From: an uncultured Paracoccaceae bacterium
GTDB lineage: Bacteria > Pseudomonadota > Alphaproteobacteria > Rhodobacterales > Rhodobacteraceae
Assembly: GCA_947492475.1 (NCBI GenBank)
Contig: CANLNM010000001.1
Location: 620,001 to 684,000, forward strand
Reading direction: 5' to 3'
DNA: 64,000 nt
Below are positions 8,747 to 18,200 of the stretch, piece after piece (positions within the stretch are counted from its first letter, which is position 1; every line of letters begins with the position of its first letter). The position numbers and the translations under genes were made by a program. Under the pieces are notes generated by a model. The model was not told the origin of the DNA. It saw only the letters and a list, made by a program, of their open reading frames with translations, and made no database searches.

Positions 8747-9097
8747 GCAATCGCAACCCCAGAAAAGATCATCCACGCCTTGGCCGACCCGACCCGGCGG
8801 GCGATTGTGTCGTCCCTGTCGCAGGGCGCATCTGCGGTTGGGCAATTGGCCAAAGGTCTGCCGGTCAGTCGCCCCGCTGTGTCGCAACATTTGCGCATTC
8901 TGACCGATGCCGGGCTGTTGACGGTCACCCAATGTGGCACCAAACGCCTGTATCAATTGGCCCCGGACGGCGTCGCGCCATTGCGACGCTATCTGGATTT
9001 GATGTGGAATGATGCACTGGCATCGTTTGAACAGGCGGCGATTGCGCAGGCCAATACAACGGCCAATACGATGGCAAACAAATCAAAGGACAGCTGA
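8738..9097 (+). CDS. ArsR/SmtB-family winged-helix repressor
   Basis: Probable autorepressor that also controls the coupled SRPBCC gene. The 119 residues hold one winged-helix domain: PTRRAIVSSLSQGASAVGQL (about 15-34), recognition helix SRPAVSQHLRILTDAGLL (about 42-59) and the wing VTQCGTKRLYQL. The metal-binding Cys pair ELCVCDL of metal-sensing ArsR members is absent, so it belongs to the metal-independent branch that normally pairs with an AHSA1/SRPBCC gene. The stop overlaps the next start (TGATG). The start codon lies inside a palindrome (see operator entry). Confidence 0.87.
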   Translation: MTYAIATPEKIIHALADPTRRAIVSSLSQGASAVGQLAKGLPVSRPAVSQHLRILTDAGLLTVTQCGTKRLYQLAPDGVAPLRRYLDLMWNDALASFEQAAIAQANTTANTMANKSKDS

Positions 9098-9564
9098 TGG
9101 ACCCGATCCGTAAAACCCTGACGATCCCCCTGCCCCCAGCGGACGCCTTTCACCTGTTCACCCACGGTATCGACACGTGGTGGCCCAAAGACAGCCATTC
9201 CCTATCTGCCAATGACGGCGATCTGCCGCAGAAAATTGACATTGAACCCAAAAAGGGCGGCAAAATCACCGAAACCAAACCCGACGGCACCAAAGCCCCC
9301 TGGGGCCGCGTCACCCGTTGGGACCCCGCGCGCGCCTTTGGCATGGATTGGCATGTGGGCCGCCCCGCCGATCAGGCCACCCAAGTTTTGGTAGTGTTTT
9401 CACAGGTAGAGGCCGGCACACGGATCGAACTAACCCATTCGGGGTTCGAAAACCTGACAACCAACGCCATTGCAACCCATGCCGGATATCAAACAGGTTG
9501 GGATTATGTGCTGGGCCAATGTTATTTGGATCGCGCTAAAGCGCGGGTATCTATTCCCATGTAG
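9097..9564 (+). CDS. SRPBCC/AHSA1-domain protein
   Basis: START/Bet v1-like fold protein with a hydrophobic cavity; family members next to ArsR regulators often serve in stress responses, exact ligand unknown. The 155 residues show the AHSA1 pattern: N-terminal strand RKTLTIPLPPADAFHLFT, the WPKDSHSL segment, W-rich GRVTRWDPARAFGMDWHVG and the C-terminal long helix GYQTGWDYVLGQCYLDRA. Translationally coupled to the ArsR gene. The stop codon lies inside an inverted repeat AAAGCGCG/CGCGCTTT (9538-9572), a weak terminator candidate. Confidence 0.82.
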   Translation: MDPIRKTLTIPLPPADAFHLFTHGIDTWWPKDSHSLSANDGDLPQKIDIEPKKGGKITETKPDGTKAPWGRVTRWDPARAFGMDWHVGRPADQATQVLVVFSQVEAGTRIELTHSGFENLTTNAIATHAGYQTGWDYVLGQCYLDRAKARVSIPM

Positions 9565-9572
9565 CGCGCTTT
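9538..9572 (+). terminator. Possible weak terminator after the ArsR-SRPBCC pair
   Basis: Perfect arms AAAGCGCG (9538-9545) and CGCGCTTT (9565-9572) bracket the stop codon with a 19-base loop. Only three T residues end the right arm, so termination would be weak. Confidence 0.35.
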
Positions 9573-9627
9573 GCCGGTCGAAATACGCGCAACAAAACCA
9601 GTTAAGAATAACTCGAAGTTACTAAAG

Positions 9628-10284
9628 TCATAACCTTTTTTGTAAACGTTTGTCCTTTTGTCTTGTCATTTTGAACCCCTTAAATTCCGGACGTGCAGTA
9701 ATAACAACCACACCACTTTCCTCCAAAACACTTTGAACATCGGTCAAATTCTTCGATTGGTAGCGATCTCCTAGAACTACCTCTTTAAGAGGAGTTACAT
9801 GATTCCAATCGGCGAAGTAGAGACTTCCCTCTTTAACACAATTGCTAAGCTCCCGAACTAACCTCACTTCTTCTTCGTACTGCCAATTTTCGTGTTTTGA
9901 TTTAAGCAACAAATCAACAACTCTTCTCATTTCCTCTTTGTTTGTACCAACATCAAGGGGAACATCAATTCTATCGGCAATGTAGTCTATACATGTCAGT
10001 AGCCTATCTGGAATTTCAAAACCAAGAGCCATTCCTGTGTGAGACTGTGCGTAGTGTGCCCACATCAATGGTTCACGCCAGCTTCTAGAAAACGAAATAA
10101 TTCCATTATTTTCAGAAACTTCTTTTCTAACTTTAGCCGCCCAAGCTCGGACGCTTGTTTCCCCAACATTCAATGAAAGATATTCAAACGGGTCGTTCAA
10201 CTCATCAATCGGGGACACTTTGAACCGAAGTTTCAACAATGATTCCCACGCGTATTCTGGTGGGTAGAATTTATAGACTAGCAA
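9628..10284 (-). CDS. DUF2971 family protein, AT-rich, probably acquired
   Basis: DUF2971 proteins are sporadic, often on mobile or defence-associated islands, and have no settled function. The 218 residues match the family: LVYKFYPPEYAWESLLKLRFKVS at the start, the NDPFEYL motif (about 31-37), ISFSRSWREPLMWAHYAQSHTGMALGFEI (about 62-91) with the W..Y...H.G..LGF core, and a basic C-terminus. The start is taken as TTG at 10284 because the codon before it in frame is TGA; a GGGG stretch lies just upstream. Base composition is clearly more AT-rich than both neighbours and codon use differs (many AAA, TCA, CTA). No flanking repeats or integrase seen. Confidence 0.75.
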   Translation of the reverse strand: MLVYKFYPPEYAWESLLKLRFKVSPIDELNDPFEYLSLNVGETSVRAWAAKVRKEVSENNGIISFSRSWREPLMWAHYAQSHTGMALGFEIPDRLLTCIDYIADRIDVPLDVGTNKEEMRRVVDLLLKSKHENWQYEEEVRLVRELSNCVKEGSLYFADWNHVTPLKEVVLGDRYQSKNLTDVQSVLEESGVVVITARPEFKGFKMTRQKDKRLQKRL

Positions 10285-10449
10285 TCATATACCCCTGATT
10301 AACACCATTCTGGAAAATGCGATGCGGCTTTGTAAAACTTAGATTCTGAAATTCTCCCTTCATTCAACCTTGCCCACGCATATTTGAAACATATTTCCAG
10401 TAAAAGTTTTACAAATTCCCAAATCGATACCGACAGCTTAAGCCGTCGC

Positions 10450-11616
10450 CTACGGCTCGTGCAGGGCCTCGCGGGACCGGTAGAGCGGTTTGGTCAGGTA
10501 TTGCAGCACGGTTTTGGACCCGGTGTGCAATTCGACCTGCGCCTGCATGCCCGGGCGGGTTTCGATGCGTTGCTGGCGGTCGTCCAGATTGGTCAGGTCC
10601 ACGGAAATAGTCACCCGGTAATGGGCGTCACTTTCGGGGCGGCGTTCGTCTTTGAATGTATCCGCGGACACCATCATCACTTCGCCCGTCAGCGATCCAT
10701 AAATGGTGTAATCATAGGCGGTTAGCTTGATCGTTGCCTGTTGGCCGGGGATCACATTGGCGATGTCTTCGGGTTTGACCTGAGCCTCAACGAACAGCTC
10801 ATCGTCCAGTGGGATAATCGTAAAAATCTCTTCTCCGGGGCGCAGCACGCCGCCGATCGTGTTGACCCCAACCGAATTCACAATGCCCCGCATTGGCGAT
10901 GTAATCACGGTGCGCTGCAATTGATCCTGAGACAGACGCAGATTTTGGCGCAACGTGGCCAGCTCTGACAGCGTTTCGGAAAACGAATTGGCCCGGTCCA
11001 GTTCCGCACTGGTGATCAATTCATTATACCGGTTTTCCGCGTCCTGATGGGATTTGCGTGCATCGGTCACCTCGATCAAGGCGACGATATTGCGGTTTAG
11101 CAAATCCTCCATCACGTCCAATTCACGCTGGGTTTCCTGCATCACACGACGCGCGCCTTCGGTGCGGCCCACATAGTCGGATTGGCGCGCATTCAGCAGC
11201 GCCCGTTCAGATGCCACCATGGCCGGGCTGCGGGCTTGGTATTCCTCAGGCACAACAAAATCGAACTGACCGGCGATTTCCGCCTCAAGCCGCAAGCGGC
11301 GAATATCAGCGGCGATAATCTGTTCTTCTAGATCATCCACATTGGTCGAAAACTGTGTCCCACGCAGGCGTGCCAACACATCGCCGGGTTCAACGATGGA
11401 CCCTTCATGCACCAGCAATTCCGCCAGAATCCCGCCTTCGAGGTTCTGAATAATCTGCGGGCGCGATGACGACACCATTTCACCTTCGGCGCGGACAATT
11501 TCATCAATGGGCGCGAATTTGGCCCAGATCAGAAAAACCAAAACCGTCGCGCCGATCAAATAAATGATGACGCTGGCGCCGCGGGTCTTTTCTTCTAGAT
11601 GCTCACTGACGGACAC
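10450..11616 (-). CDS. Type I secretion membrane-fusion (HlyD-family) adaptor
   Basis: Periplasmic adaptor joining the ABC exporter to the outer-membrane channel. From the GTG at 11616 it has 388 residues: a short cytoplasmic head, one membrane segment (about 14-34, VIIYLIGATVLVFLIWAKF), lipoyl half-motif APIDEIVRAEGEMVSSSRPQIIQNLEGGI, a long coiled-coil hairpin (about 75-230) and the second lipoyl/beta-barrel part ending with RPGMQAQVELHTGSKTVLQYL. An ATG at 11673 would add 19 basic residues and overlap the exporter gene by 50 bases; the GTG, giving an 8-residue-early SVSEHLEEKTRGA start, seems better. It is last in the tolC-like/exporter/adaptor run. Confidence 0.88.
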   Translation of the reverse strand: MSVSEHLEEKTRGASVIIYLIGATVLVFLIWAKFAPIDEIVRAEGEMVSSSRPQIIQNLEGGILAELLVHEGSIVEPGDVLARLRGTQFSTNVDDLEEQIIAADIRRLRLEAEIAGQFDFVVPEEYQARSPAMVASERALLNARQSDYVGRTEGARRVMQETQRELDVMEDLLNRNIVALIEVTDARKSHQDAENRYNELITSAELDRANSFSETLSELATLRQNLRLSQDQLQRTVITSPMRGIVNSVGVNTIGGVLRPGEEIFTIIPLDDELFVEAQVKPEDIANVIPGQQATIKLTAYDYTIYGSLTGEVMMVSADTFKDERRPESDAHYRVTISVDLTNLDDRQQRIETRPGMQAQVELHTGSKTVLQYLTKPLYRSREALHEP

Positions 11617-11623
11617 AGCCGGT

Positions 11624-13849
11624 CTACCCTTTTCGTGTCTTAAGATGTGCCAACACTTCTTCGCGTGGACCATCCACCGTCAAGCGGCCATTTTGCAAAA
11701 TCATTGTGCGCTGCGTCAGCGACAGGATCGGCACACGGTGTGTGGCAATGATCGCGGTGCGGCCTTTCAGCCAATGCTGTAGCCGTGACACGATTGTGGC
11801 CTCTAGCGTTTGGTCCAATGCTGCGGTGGGTTCGTCCAGCAGACAAACCGCCGGATCCTGAAGCCACAAACGTGCCCAGCCGATGGATTGACGTTGGCCA
11901 ATCGACAGACCTTCGCCGCCGTCGCGGATTTCCAGATCCAGCCCTTTGGGGTGGTTGCGCACAAACGGTCCCAGCCCGGCAAAATCTAGCGCCGAAAGAA
12001 GCCGTTCATCGTCGCGTTCAAGCAATGTCAGGTTCAGGTTTTCCCGCAAAGTACCGGCAAATAGGCGCACTTCTTGGCTCAGATACCCGATCGAGCGTCG
12101 CAGATCGCGCGGCATCACCTGCCCCATATCAACGCCGTCAATCAAAACCCGGCCTTTGGTGGGCGCATAAATGCCCGACAGCAATTTCAGCAGCGTTGAT
12201 TTGCCCGACCCGTTGGCCCCCAGAACAGCGATATGTTGACCGGGTTTGATATTCATCGCCGGAATATCCAACGTCTGGCCGCTTTCTTCGTCGTAACAGA
12301 ACGCAATCTCGCGCAGCTCAAACGCGCCTTTGATGTCTTCGCGGCGCAGATATTGACGGTCCTCGTCCATATCCTGGGGCGCATCAGCCACCTGATCCAG
12401 CGCATCCAGCGCGGCGCGCACGTTTGACCAGCGCGCCAATGTGGCGGCCAGCTGGGTCAATGGACCCAAGGTACGAGATGTCAAAATACCCACAGCGATG
12501 ATGGTCCCGACGGTGAAATCCCCGGTGAACACCATGAATGTCCCGGTCACAACGGCGGCGATATAGGTCGCCTGTTGCACGCCTTGGGACCAGAATGTCA
12601 GGGTGGATGCCAATTTGCGCTGTTCGGACGTCGCCATGGATGACAACGCGTTCAATTCACCCCAAACCCGGCGGAACCGATCCTCGCCGCGTTGGGCTTT
12701 GATTGTGTCGGCTTCATAGATGACTTCGTGCAGCAACCGGTTGGATTTCGCCGACGCGCCTTGGGTTTCCTGCGTCAGTTTGATCATCTTTTTCTGCAGG
12801 AAAAAGCTGGGCAAAACCATGAGGATACCGCCAATAAACAACACCCAGACCACATTGCCCCCGATAGAGGCAACCAACGCCAGAAACAGCACGATAAACG
12901 GCAAATCGGTCAACGTCCCGATGGTGGATGCGGTGAAAAATTCACGCACGGATCCAAATTCACGCACGGCGGAAAACAGCCCCGAAGGCGTTTGCCCCGG
13001 TGTGCCGCGCCGCATGCCCAGAATGCGATCCATCAACAGGCTTTGCACCTGAATTTCCATTTTACGGCCAGCGCCATCCATCAAACGGGCCCGCGCGATG
13101 CGCAAAAACGCCTCTAGCAACATCGCCATGCCTGCGCCGATTGACAGCACCCATAACGTGGCCACGGATTGATGCGGGATCACACGGTCATAGACCTGCA
13201 AACTGAACAGCGCGACAGCGACCGCCAACAGGTTGGCCACAAACGACCCCAGCGCCACTTCGATAAAGTGACGTTTGAATTTCGCCAATTCCCCCCAGAA
13301 CCAATGGGATTTCTTGCCTTTTTTGGCATGACGCCGGCTAAGCTCTTCGACTTTTAGATCGGCGCGCAGGATCAGGCCGCTAAAATAGGGCGTGAAATCC
13401 GACAGGGCCACTTCGGCTTTGTTGTCTTTGCAGGTCGTGTCAAACACCACCAGAACGTCATCCAGCTGATCCAGCACCAGCAACATCTGACCACTGGTCA
13501 TTTCAACCAAGGCAGGCCACTGATCGCGGGTCAAATGCCCGGCCGGGTTCAGCGTGGTCGCCAGACCGGTCGCACCCAATGCTTTGGCAATATCCAGTGG
13601 CGTGATGTCAGCACCGGATTGAATTGTGATATGTTCCAACAGGTCGGCGCGGATAATATCCACCCCCAACAACCCGGCATAAGTCGCGGCCAAATCGGCG
13701 CGATGACGGGTTTTTTCGCTGAACCGACTGTCGCCATTGGATGACGGAATGTCGGGCGATGTGTCAACTTCTGCTGGCAATTCTTCAACCCGGGTCAGCT
13801 TGCCGCCCCGGGTTGCGTTAATATCAAATGCCAAAACTGGACCGCTCAA
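11624..13849 (-). CDS. Type I secretion ABC exporter (permease-ATPase) with degenerate C39-like domain
   Basis: Inner-membrane ATPase that would export the adjacent repeat adhesin. The 741 residues comprise an N-terminal C39-like domain (about 45-165) that has no catalytic cysteine, six membrane helices (about 195-465) and the ATPase with Walker A GANGSGKST, Walker B VCLLDEPTAALD and the switch ATHRV. The signature reads LSIGQRQ instead of LSGGQRQ. The degenerate peptidase domain fits exporters of large uncleaved adhesins or RTX proteins. The start is TTG at 13849, overlapping the stop of the upstream TolC-like gene (TTGA), which implies coupling. Confidence 0.9.
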   Translation of the reverse strand: MSGPVLAFDINATRGGKLTRVEELPAEVDTSPDIPSSNGDSRFSEKTRHRADLAATYAGLLGVDIIRADLLEHITIQSGADITPLDIAKALGATGLATTLNPAGHLTRDQWPALVEMTSGQMLLVLDQLDDVLVVFDTTCKDNKAEVALSDFTPYFSGLILRADLKVEELSRRHAKKGKKSHWFWGELAKFKRHFIEVALGSFVANLLAVAVALFSLQVYDRVIPHQSVATLWVLSIGAGMAMLLEAFLRIARARLMDGAGRKMEIQVQSLLMDRILGMRRGTPGQTPSGLFSAVREFGSVREFFTASTIGTLTDLPFIVLFLALVASIGGNVVWVLFIGGILMVLPSFFLQKKMIKLTQETQGASAKSNRLLHEVIYEADTIKAQRGEDRFRRVWGELNALSSMATSEQRKLASTLTFWSQGVQQATYIAAVVTGTFMVFTGDFTVGTIIAVGILTSRTLGPLTQLAATLARWSNVRAALDALDQVADAPQDMDEDRQYLRREDIKGAFELREIAFCYDEESGQTLDIPAMNIKPGQHIAVLGANGSGKSTLLKLLSGIYAPTKGRVLIDGVDMGQVMPRDLRRSIGYLSQEVRLFAGTLRENLNLTLLERDDERLLSALDFAGLGPFVRNHPKGLDLEIRDGGEGLSIGQRQSIGWARLWLQDPAVCLLDEPTAALDQTLEATIVSRLQHWLKGRTAIIATHRVPILSLTQRTMILQNGRLTVDGPREEVLAHLKTRKG

Positions 13850-15207
13850 ATCTGATCTCCATCGACCAGGGACCCACGGATCGCTGCGATCTGCAATTTA
13901 AGCCGGGCTACTTCGAACCCCAACACCACTGCCTCGCGTTCCGTTCGTACCTTTGTTTCAAATACACCAACTGCATCTGGCACTGTTCTGCGTCCAGCTT
14001 CAAGTTGTTGTGCAAAGATATCGTAGTTTTCGGCGGCTTGGCGCGCTAAACCTTGGGCTTGGCTGGCTTGACGCTGGGTGGAATCCAATTCAGCCTGCAG
14101 GGCCAAAAGGCTGCGATTGGCATCTTCTTGGGCCTGACCGATCCGGGCTTCGGCGCCTTCACGGGTCGCTTCGATGGCGCGCAGGCTGGCGCCCGTGCCA
14201 AAACCGATCCCATTGGCCGCGCCCACATTCAGGCCCAGACCGGATACGCCATTGCCCACATCCCCGCCCAACGACACGCCCGGCAGATATCCGGCGCGTT
14301 GTGCGGTGGCATGCGCCACGGCGCGGTTGCTTTCTGCGCGCGCCTTAAGCACGGCCAAAGGATCAATAGCGTTGCTGGTGGTGCCAATTGCGGACACACC
14401 GCTGAGCCCGGTCAATGACCCGGCGGACATGGCCGACAATTCGCCCATTGCTGCGCCAGCCGCTTCGCGGTCGGTGGCCAAATCGCTGCGCATTTGGTTC
14501 AGACGTTGGGTGACAATCGCCAGATCTGCGCGGTCGCTAACGCCTGCATTGACCCGTTCGGTCATGATATATTCAAAATGTTCCATCCGGGCCATGGCAG
14601 CGGCGTTCACATTGGCCCGCGCCGTGGCAGATTCCGCATCCAGATATAGCTCTAGCGCTGATAAAACCCGTTCATTGGTGTCCTGCGCCAGCGCGATGGC
14701 GGCCACTTCGACGTCCGCGGCGGCAAAATCGCGTTCAGCGCGTTTGCCCCCATTGTCAAACAACACCTGATCAACAACCAATTGCGTGACAACATTGCCC
14801 AGTGAATTCAGCGATAGGCCCGGCCCCAATGTGGGCAGCCAATTGGTGCTGGCCGCCTCAGCGCGCAAGGTTGCGGCCCGAAGTTCAGCCTCTGCGGCGC
14901 GGCTATTGGCATCCAGAACCGAATCCGCCACCCGCGCCAATGATCCGCCCTGCAACACAGAACGACGCGCCAAAAGCCCGTCGATAATGGCGGATCGCTC
15001 CCCATTTTCCATTTCGGATGACAACGCCGGCGCGCCCGGATCAACCGGCGCAGTTTCAGCCCCAAACAGGCCCCGCGTTGTTAAATTCTCTGCAAAACCG
15101 GCCCCGCCGTCTTGCTCACTCATACATGCCGAAAGCATTGTGGCCAGAACCAAGCCTGTTGCGATCTTGGTTGGTGTTTTGCCTGCTTTCGTTACCCCCT
15201 GCGTCAC
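13846..15207 (-). CDS. TolC-family outer membrane channel lipoprotein
   Basis: Outer-membrane exit duct of the type I system. GTG at 15207 with GGAG nine bases upstream starts a 453-residue protein. It has a lipoprotein signal (LVLATMLSAC, cysteine at about 28), so the channel is lipid-anchored, unlike E. coli TolC. Two internally similar halves of long helices follow (about 70-240 and 280-450), as in TolC. The 3' end is coupled with the exporter. A GC-rich hairpin separates it from the adhesin gene upstream. Confidence 0.87.
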   Translation of the reverse strand: MTQGVTKAGKTPTKIATGLVLATMLSACMSEQDGGAGFAENLTTRGLFGAETAPVDPGAPALSSEMENGERSAIIDGLLARRSVLQGGSLARVADSVLDANSRAAEAELRAATLRAEAASTNWLPTLGPGLSLNSLGNVVTQLVVDQVLFDNGGKRAERDFAAADVEVAAIALAQDTNERVLSALELYLDAESATARANVNAAAMARMEHFEYIMTERVNAGVSDRADLAIVTQRLNQMRSDLATDREAAGAAMGELSAMSAGSLTGLSGVSAIGTTSNAIDPLAVLKARAESNRAVAHATAQRAGYLPGVSLGGDVGNGVSGLGLNVGAANGIGFGTGASLRAIEATREGAEARIGQAQEDANRSLLALQAELDSTQRQASQAQGLARQAAENYDIFAQQLEAGRRTVPDAVGVFETKVRTEREAVVLGFEVARLKLQIAAIRGSLVDGDQI

Positions 15208-15247
15208 GTCGAACTCCGCCGTTATTATTATGTGACAAATGGGACGA

Positions 15248-15265
15248 GGCCGCCCGAAAGCGGCC
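15248..15265 (-). terminator. Hairpin between adhesin and export genes (possible attenuator)
   Basis: GGCCGC and GCGGCC form a perfect six-pair stem with a six-base loop, nine bases after the adhesin stop codon. No good T-run follows on the minus strand. It may reduce read-through into the secretion genes or protect the adhesin mRNA 3' end. Confidence 0.4.
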
Positions 15266-15274
15266 CCATCAAGA

Positions 15275-18200
15275 TCAGATAATGACGTTGATATCGTCGT
15301 CGATAATCACCGTCCCGCCTTCGTCTCCGAGGCTGTAGATATCGTAGGTGCTGCCGTCGATTGTTGCACTTTGACCGGTTGCCAATGCACCCGACATTGT
15401 GACCGTATCGTCCGAACCACCATGCACCGTCAGCGCGTTGCCGTTGTCAGACAGGTTGTTCAGCATATCAGCCGTCAGAACCAGTTCGCTGTCATCGGCC
15501 ACTTGCAGATCAATCGCATCCAGGTTGACATCGTTCAGACCTGCACCGGACAGATCAACCGCGTTGGTGCCGCTTTCGTTGGCCACAAACAAGGTCGAGC
15601 TGGAATTGCCGGACGTATCTTCTGCGCTGACAATCAGATGCGACCCGTCGGGTGTATCTGTGTTGAAGTCAAAGAAGATCCGATCGCCCAGATCAAACTG
15701 GCTGCTGGACAGGTCAGAAACGTTACCCGCATTGTCCAGTTCGGACACAGACAGGGTTTCGCCATTGTCATCCACAAACACGCCGCCGATGCCGCTGCCG
15801 CTTTCGTTGATCGAGTCGATCATCGGTGTTTCGGGCACGGTTGTATCAACGCGGAACGTATCCGTGATGGATGCGGTGTTACCCACAGCATCTGTCGCAT
15901 CGATGGTGACGTTTGCGGTGTAATCCCCGGCGGGCACTTCGGCTGCGGTGAAATCCACGCTCCAGTTGCCAGCGCCATCAACCGTCGCTGCGCGTGTGAC
16001 GCCTTCGAATGTGACGTTCACGCTGGACCCGACTTCGACCATACCGGTCAATGTCAGACCATCGCTGGCCTCAACGAAGTTGACGATGTTGTCGCCCTCA
16101 ACAGGATCCGTTGCCGACAATGTGTTGACGATTGTGTCGACCTCAACGCTGTCGGTGATGGTTTCAACATTGCCAGCCCGGTCAGTTGCTGTCGCGGTGA
16201 CCGTTTGCACGCTTTCGCCTGCTGGAATGTCGGATGCCGCAAAATTGGCGGTCCATGTGCCGCTGGCCGTTGCCAGAACCGTTTGGGTTGCCCCGCCCAG
16301 TTCCACAACCACAACAGAATGAGGCTCCACAGTGCCGGAAACGGTCACACCATCGGTGGCTTCTGCACCGCTGATGATGTCATCGCCTTCGATTGGGCCA
16401 TTCATGGTAAAGTTATCAACCTGCGTGTCGATATGAACGGTGTCGGCCACTTCTTTGAAGTTACCAGCCGCATCCGTGATCGACGCTGTGATCGCCGCGT
16501 CATAGGTGCCGGTGGGCACTTCTGATGCGGAATAGGTTGTGGACCATGCGCCGTTTGCACCGGCCATCACCTGATGGGATACGCCACCCAAAGTGACCGT
16601 TACGATCAGACCCGGTGTTGCTGTCCCGGAAATAATCACGCCGTCGGCGGCTTCGACACCGTTGACAACGTCATCAATTTCAATCGGTTGGCTGGACAAA
16701 GCCACATCACCTGCAACGGTGTCGACATTGACCGTTTCGGTCAGGGTCGATGTGTTGCCCGCCGCATCTGTTGCGGAAATCACGATATCGCTCTGATATT
16801 CGCCCTCAGCCAATGTGTTGGCCGCGAAATTCACGGTCCAGTTGCCATTGGCATCCACAGACGCTGCCTGAGTAGAGCCACCCATGGTTACCATCACGGT
16901 GGACCCAGCTTCGACGGTGCCGGTCAATGTGATGGGCTGCCCCACTTCGGCGGCATTGATGTAGCCATCGCCATTGGTAGGATCGCTGCCATGTGTCAGC
17001 GGATCAACCAGCGTGTCAAAGGTCACTGTGCCCGATGTCATCGCCACGTTGCCAAAGCTGTCTGTTGCGGTCACGTCAACGCCCGCATCCAGTTCGCCGC
17101 TTGGCAATTCATAGGATGCGAAATCAACGGACCAAGACCCATCAGCACCGGCTGTTGTTGTATGTGTGAACCCGTTCATGACAACGGACACAGCAGATCC
17201 AGCCTGCGCTGTCCCGGTCAAGGTCACGCCATCGCTGGCCTCAACCATGTTGACCACGCCGTCGCCTTCGATCCCGGATGTGTTCAGGGTTACGGTGGCT
17301 TCGGTATCGATCTGAACCGTGCCGGATGCAGTTGCGCTGTTGCCCGCAGCATCTGTTGCAACCGCAGTCACGGTAGCCTCATATGTGCCTGCCGCCACTT
17401 CGGCCGCAGTAAAGGTCGATGACCATGATCCATCCGCACCAGCGGTCACGGTATGTGTTGCATCGCCAAAGGTCACAACAACAGTTGCGCCCGCTTGGGC
17501 TGTGCCGGTCACTTCCATGCCGGCGGCATGTTCCACACCGTTCACCATGCCGTCGCCACCGATGGTCGCGGACGAAACAGTAACCGAAGTTTCCGTATCA
17601 ATAACAAGGGTATCGGTGATGGAGTTCATGTTGCCATGCGCATCTTTCGACGTCACGGTGACGTCCAGATCGTATTCGCCGCCTGCGATCACGCCCGCAC
17701 CCAGTGCCAGCGACCAGCTGGACCCTTCGACGACGGCGTCATATGTCTGACCGTCGATCTGAACCGATACGGTTGACCCGGCTTCGACCGTGCCGTTCAG
17801 TGTCACACCGTCAGAATTTTCGACCGCATTAACGGTGCCGTCAATTTCAACGGTTGAGGCGTCAAATTCCAGACCGGCGATTGTGTCGACAACCAAAACA
17901 TCCGTGATGGTCGATGAACCGTTATCATTGGTGATGGTGACAGAAACCGGTGTTTCATATTCGCCGCCAATCACTTGGGTGGAATCAAACACAACATCCC
18001 AGGTCCCGTCTTCACCGACGATCACCTCTTGGGTGGCGTCGCCGATGGTGACAACAACAGTTGCACCCGCATCACCAGTCCCACCGATTTCGACGCCGTC
18101 TGAATGATCTTCGTCATTAACCACGTGACCCACGGATTCTGTACCATGGGTGATCGCAACAACCGGGGCTGATGGATTGGATCCACCGCCACCACCGCCG

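Noticed and set aside
15239-16525. 428-codon frame on the plus strand opposite the adhesin
   Set aside because: Its Cys/His/Arg-rich product mirrors the Gly/Thr/Val-rich repeats on the other strand; no start signal and no recognisable fold.
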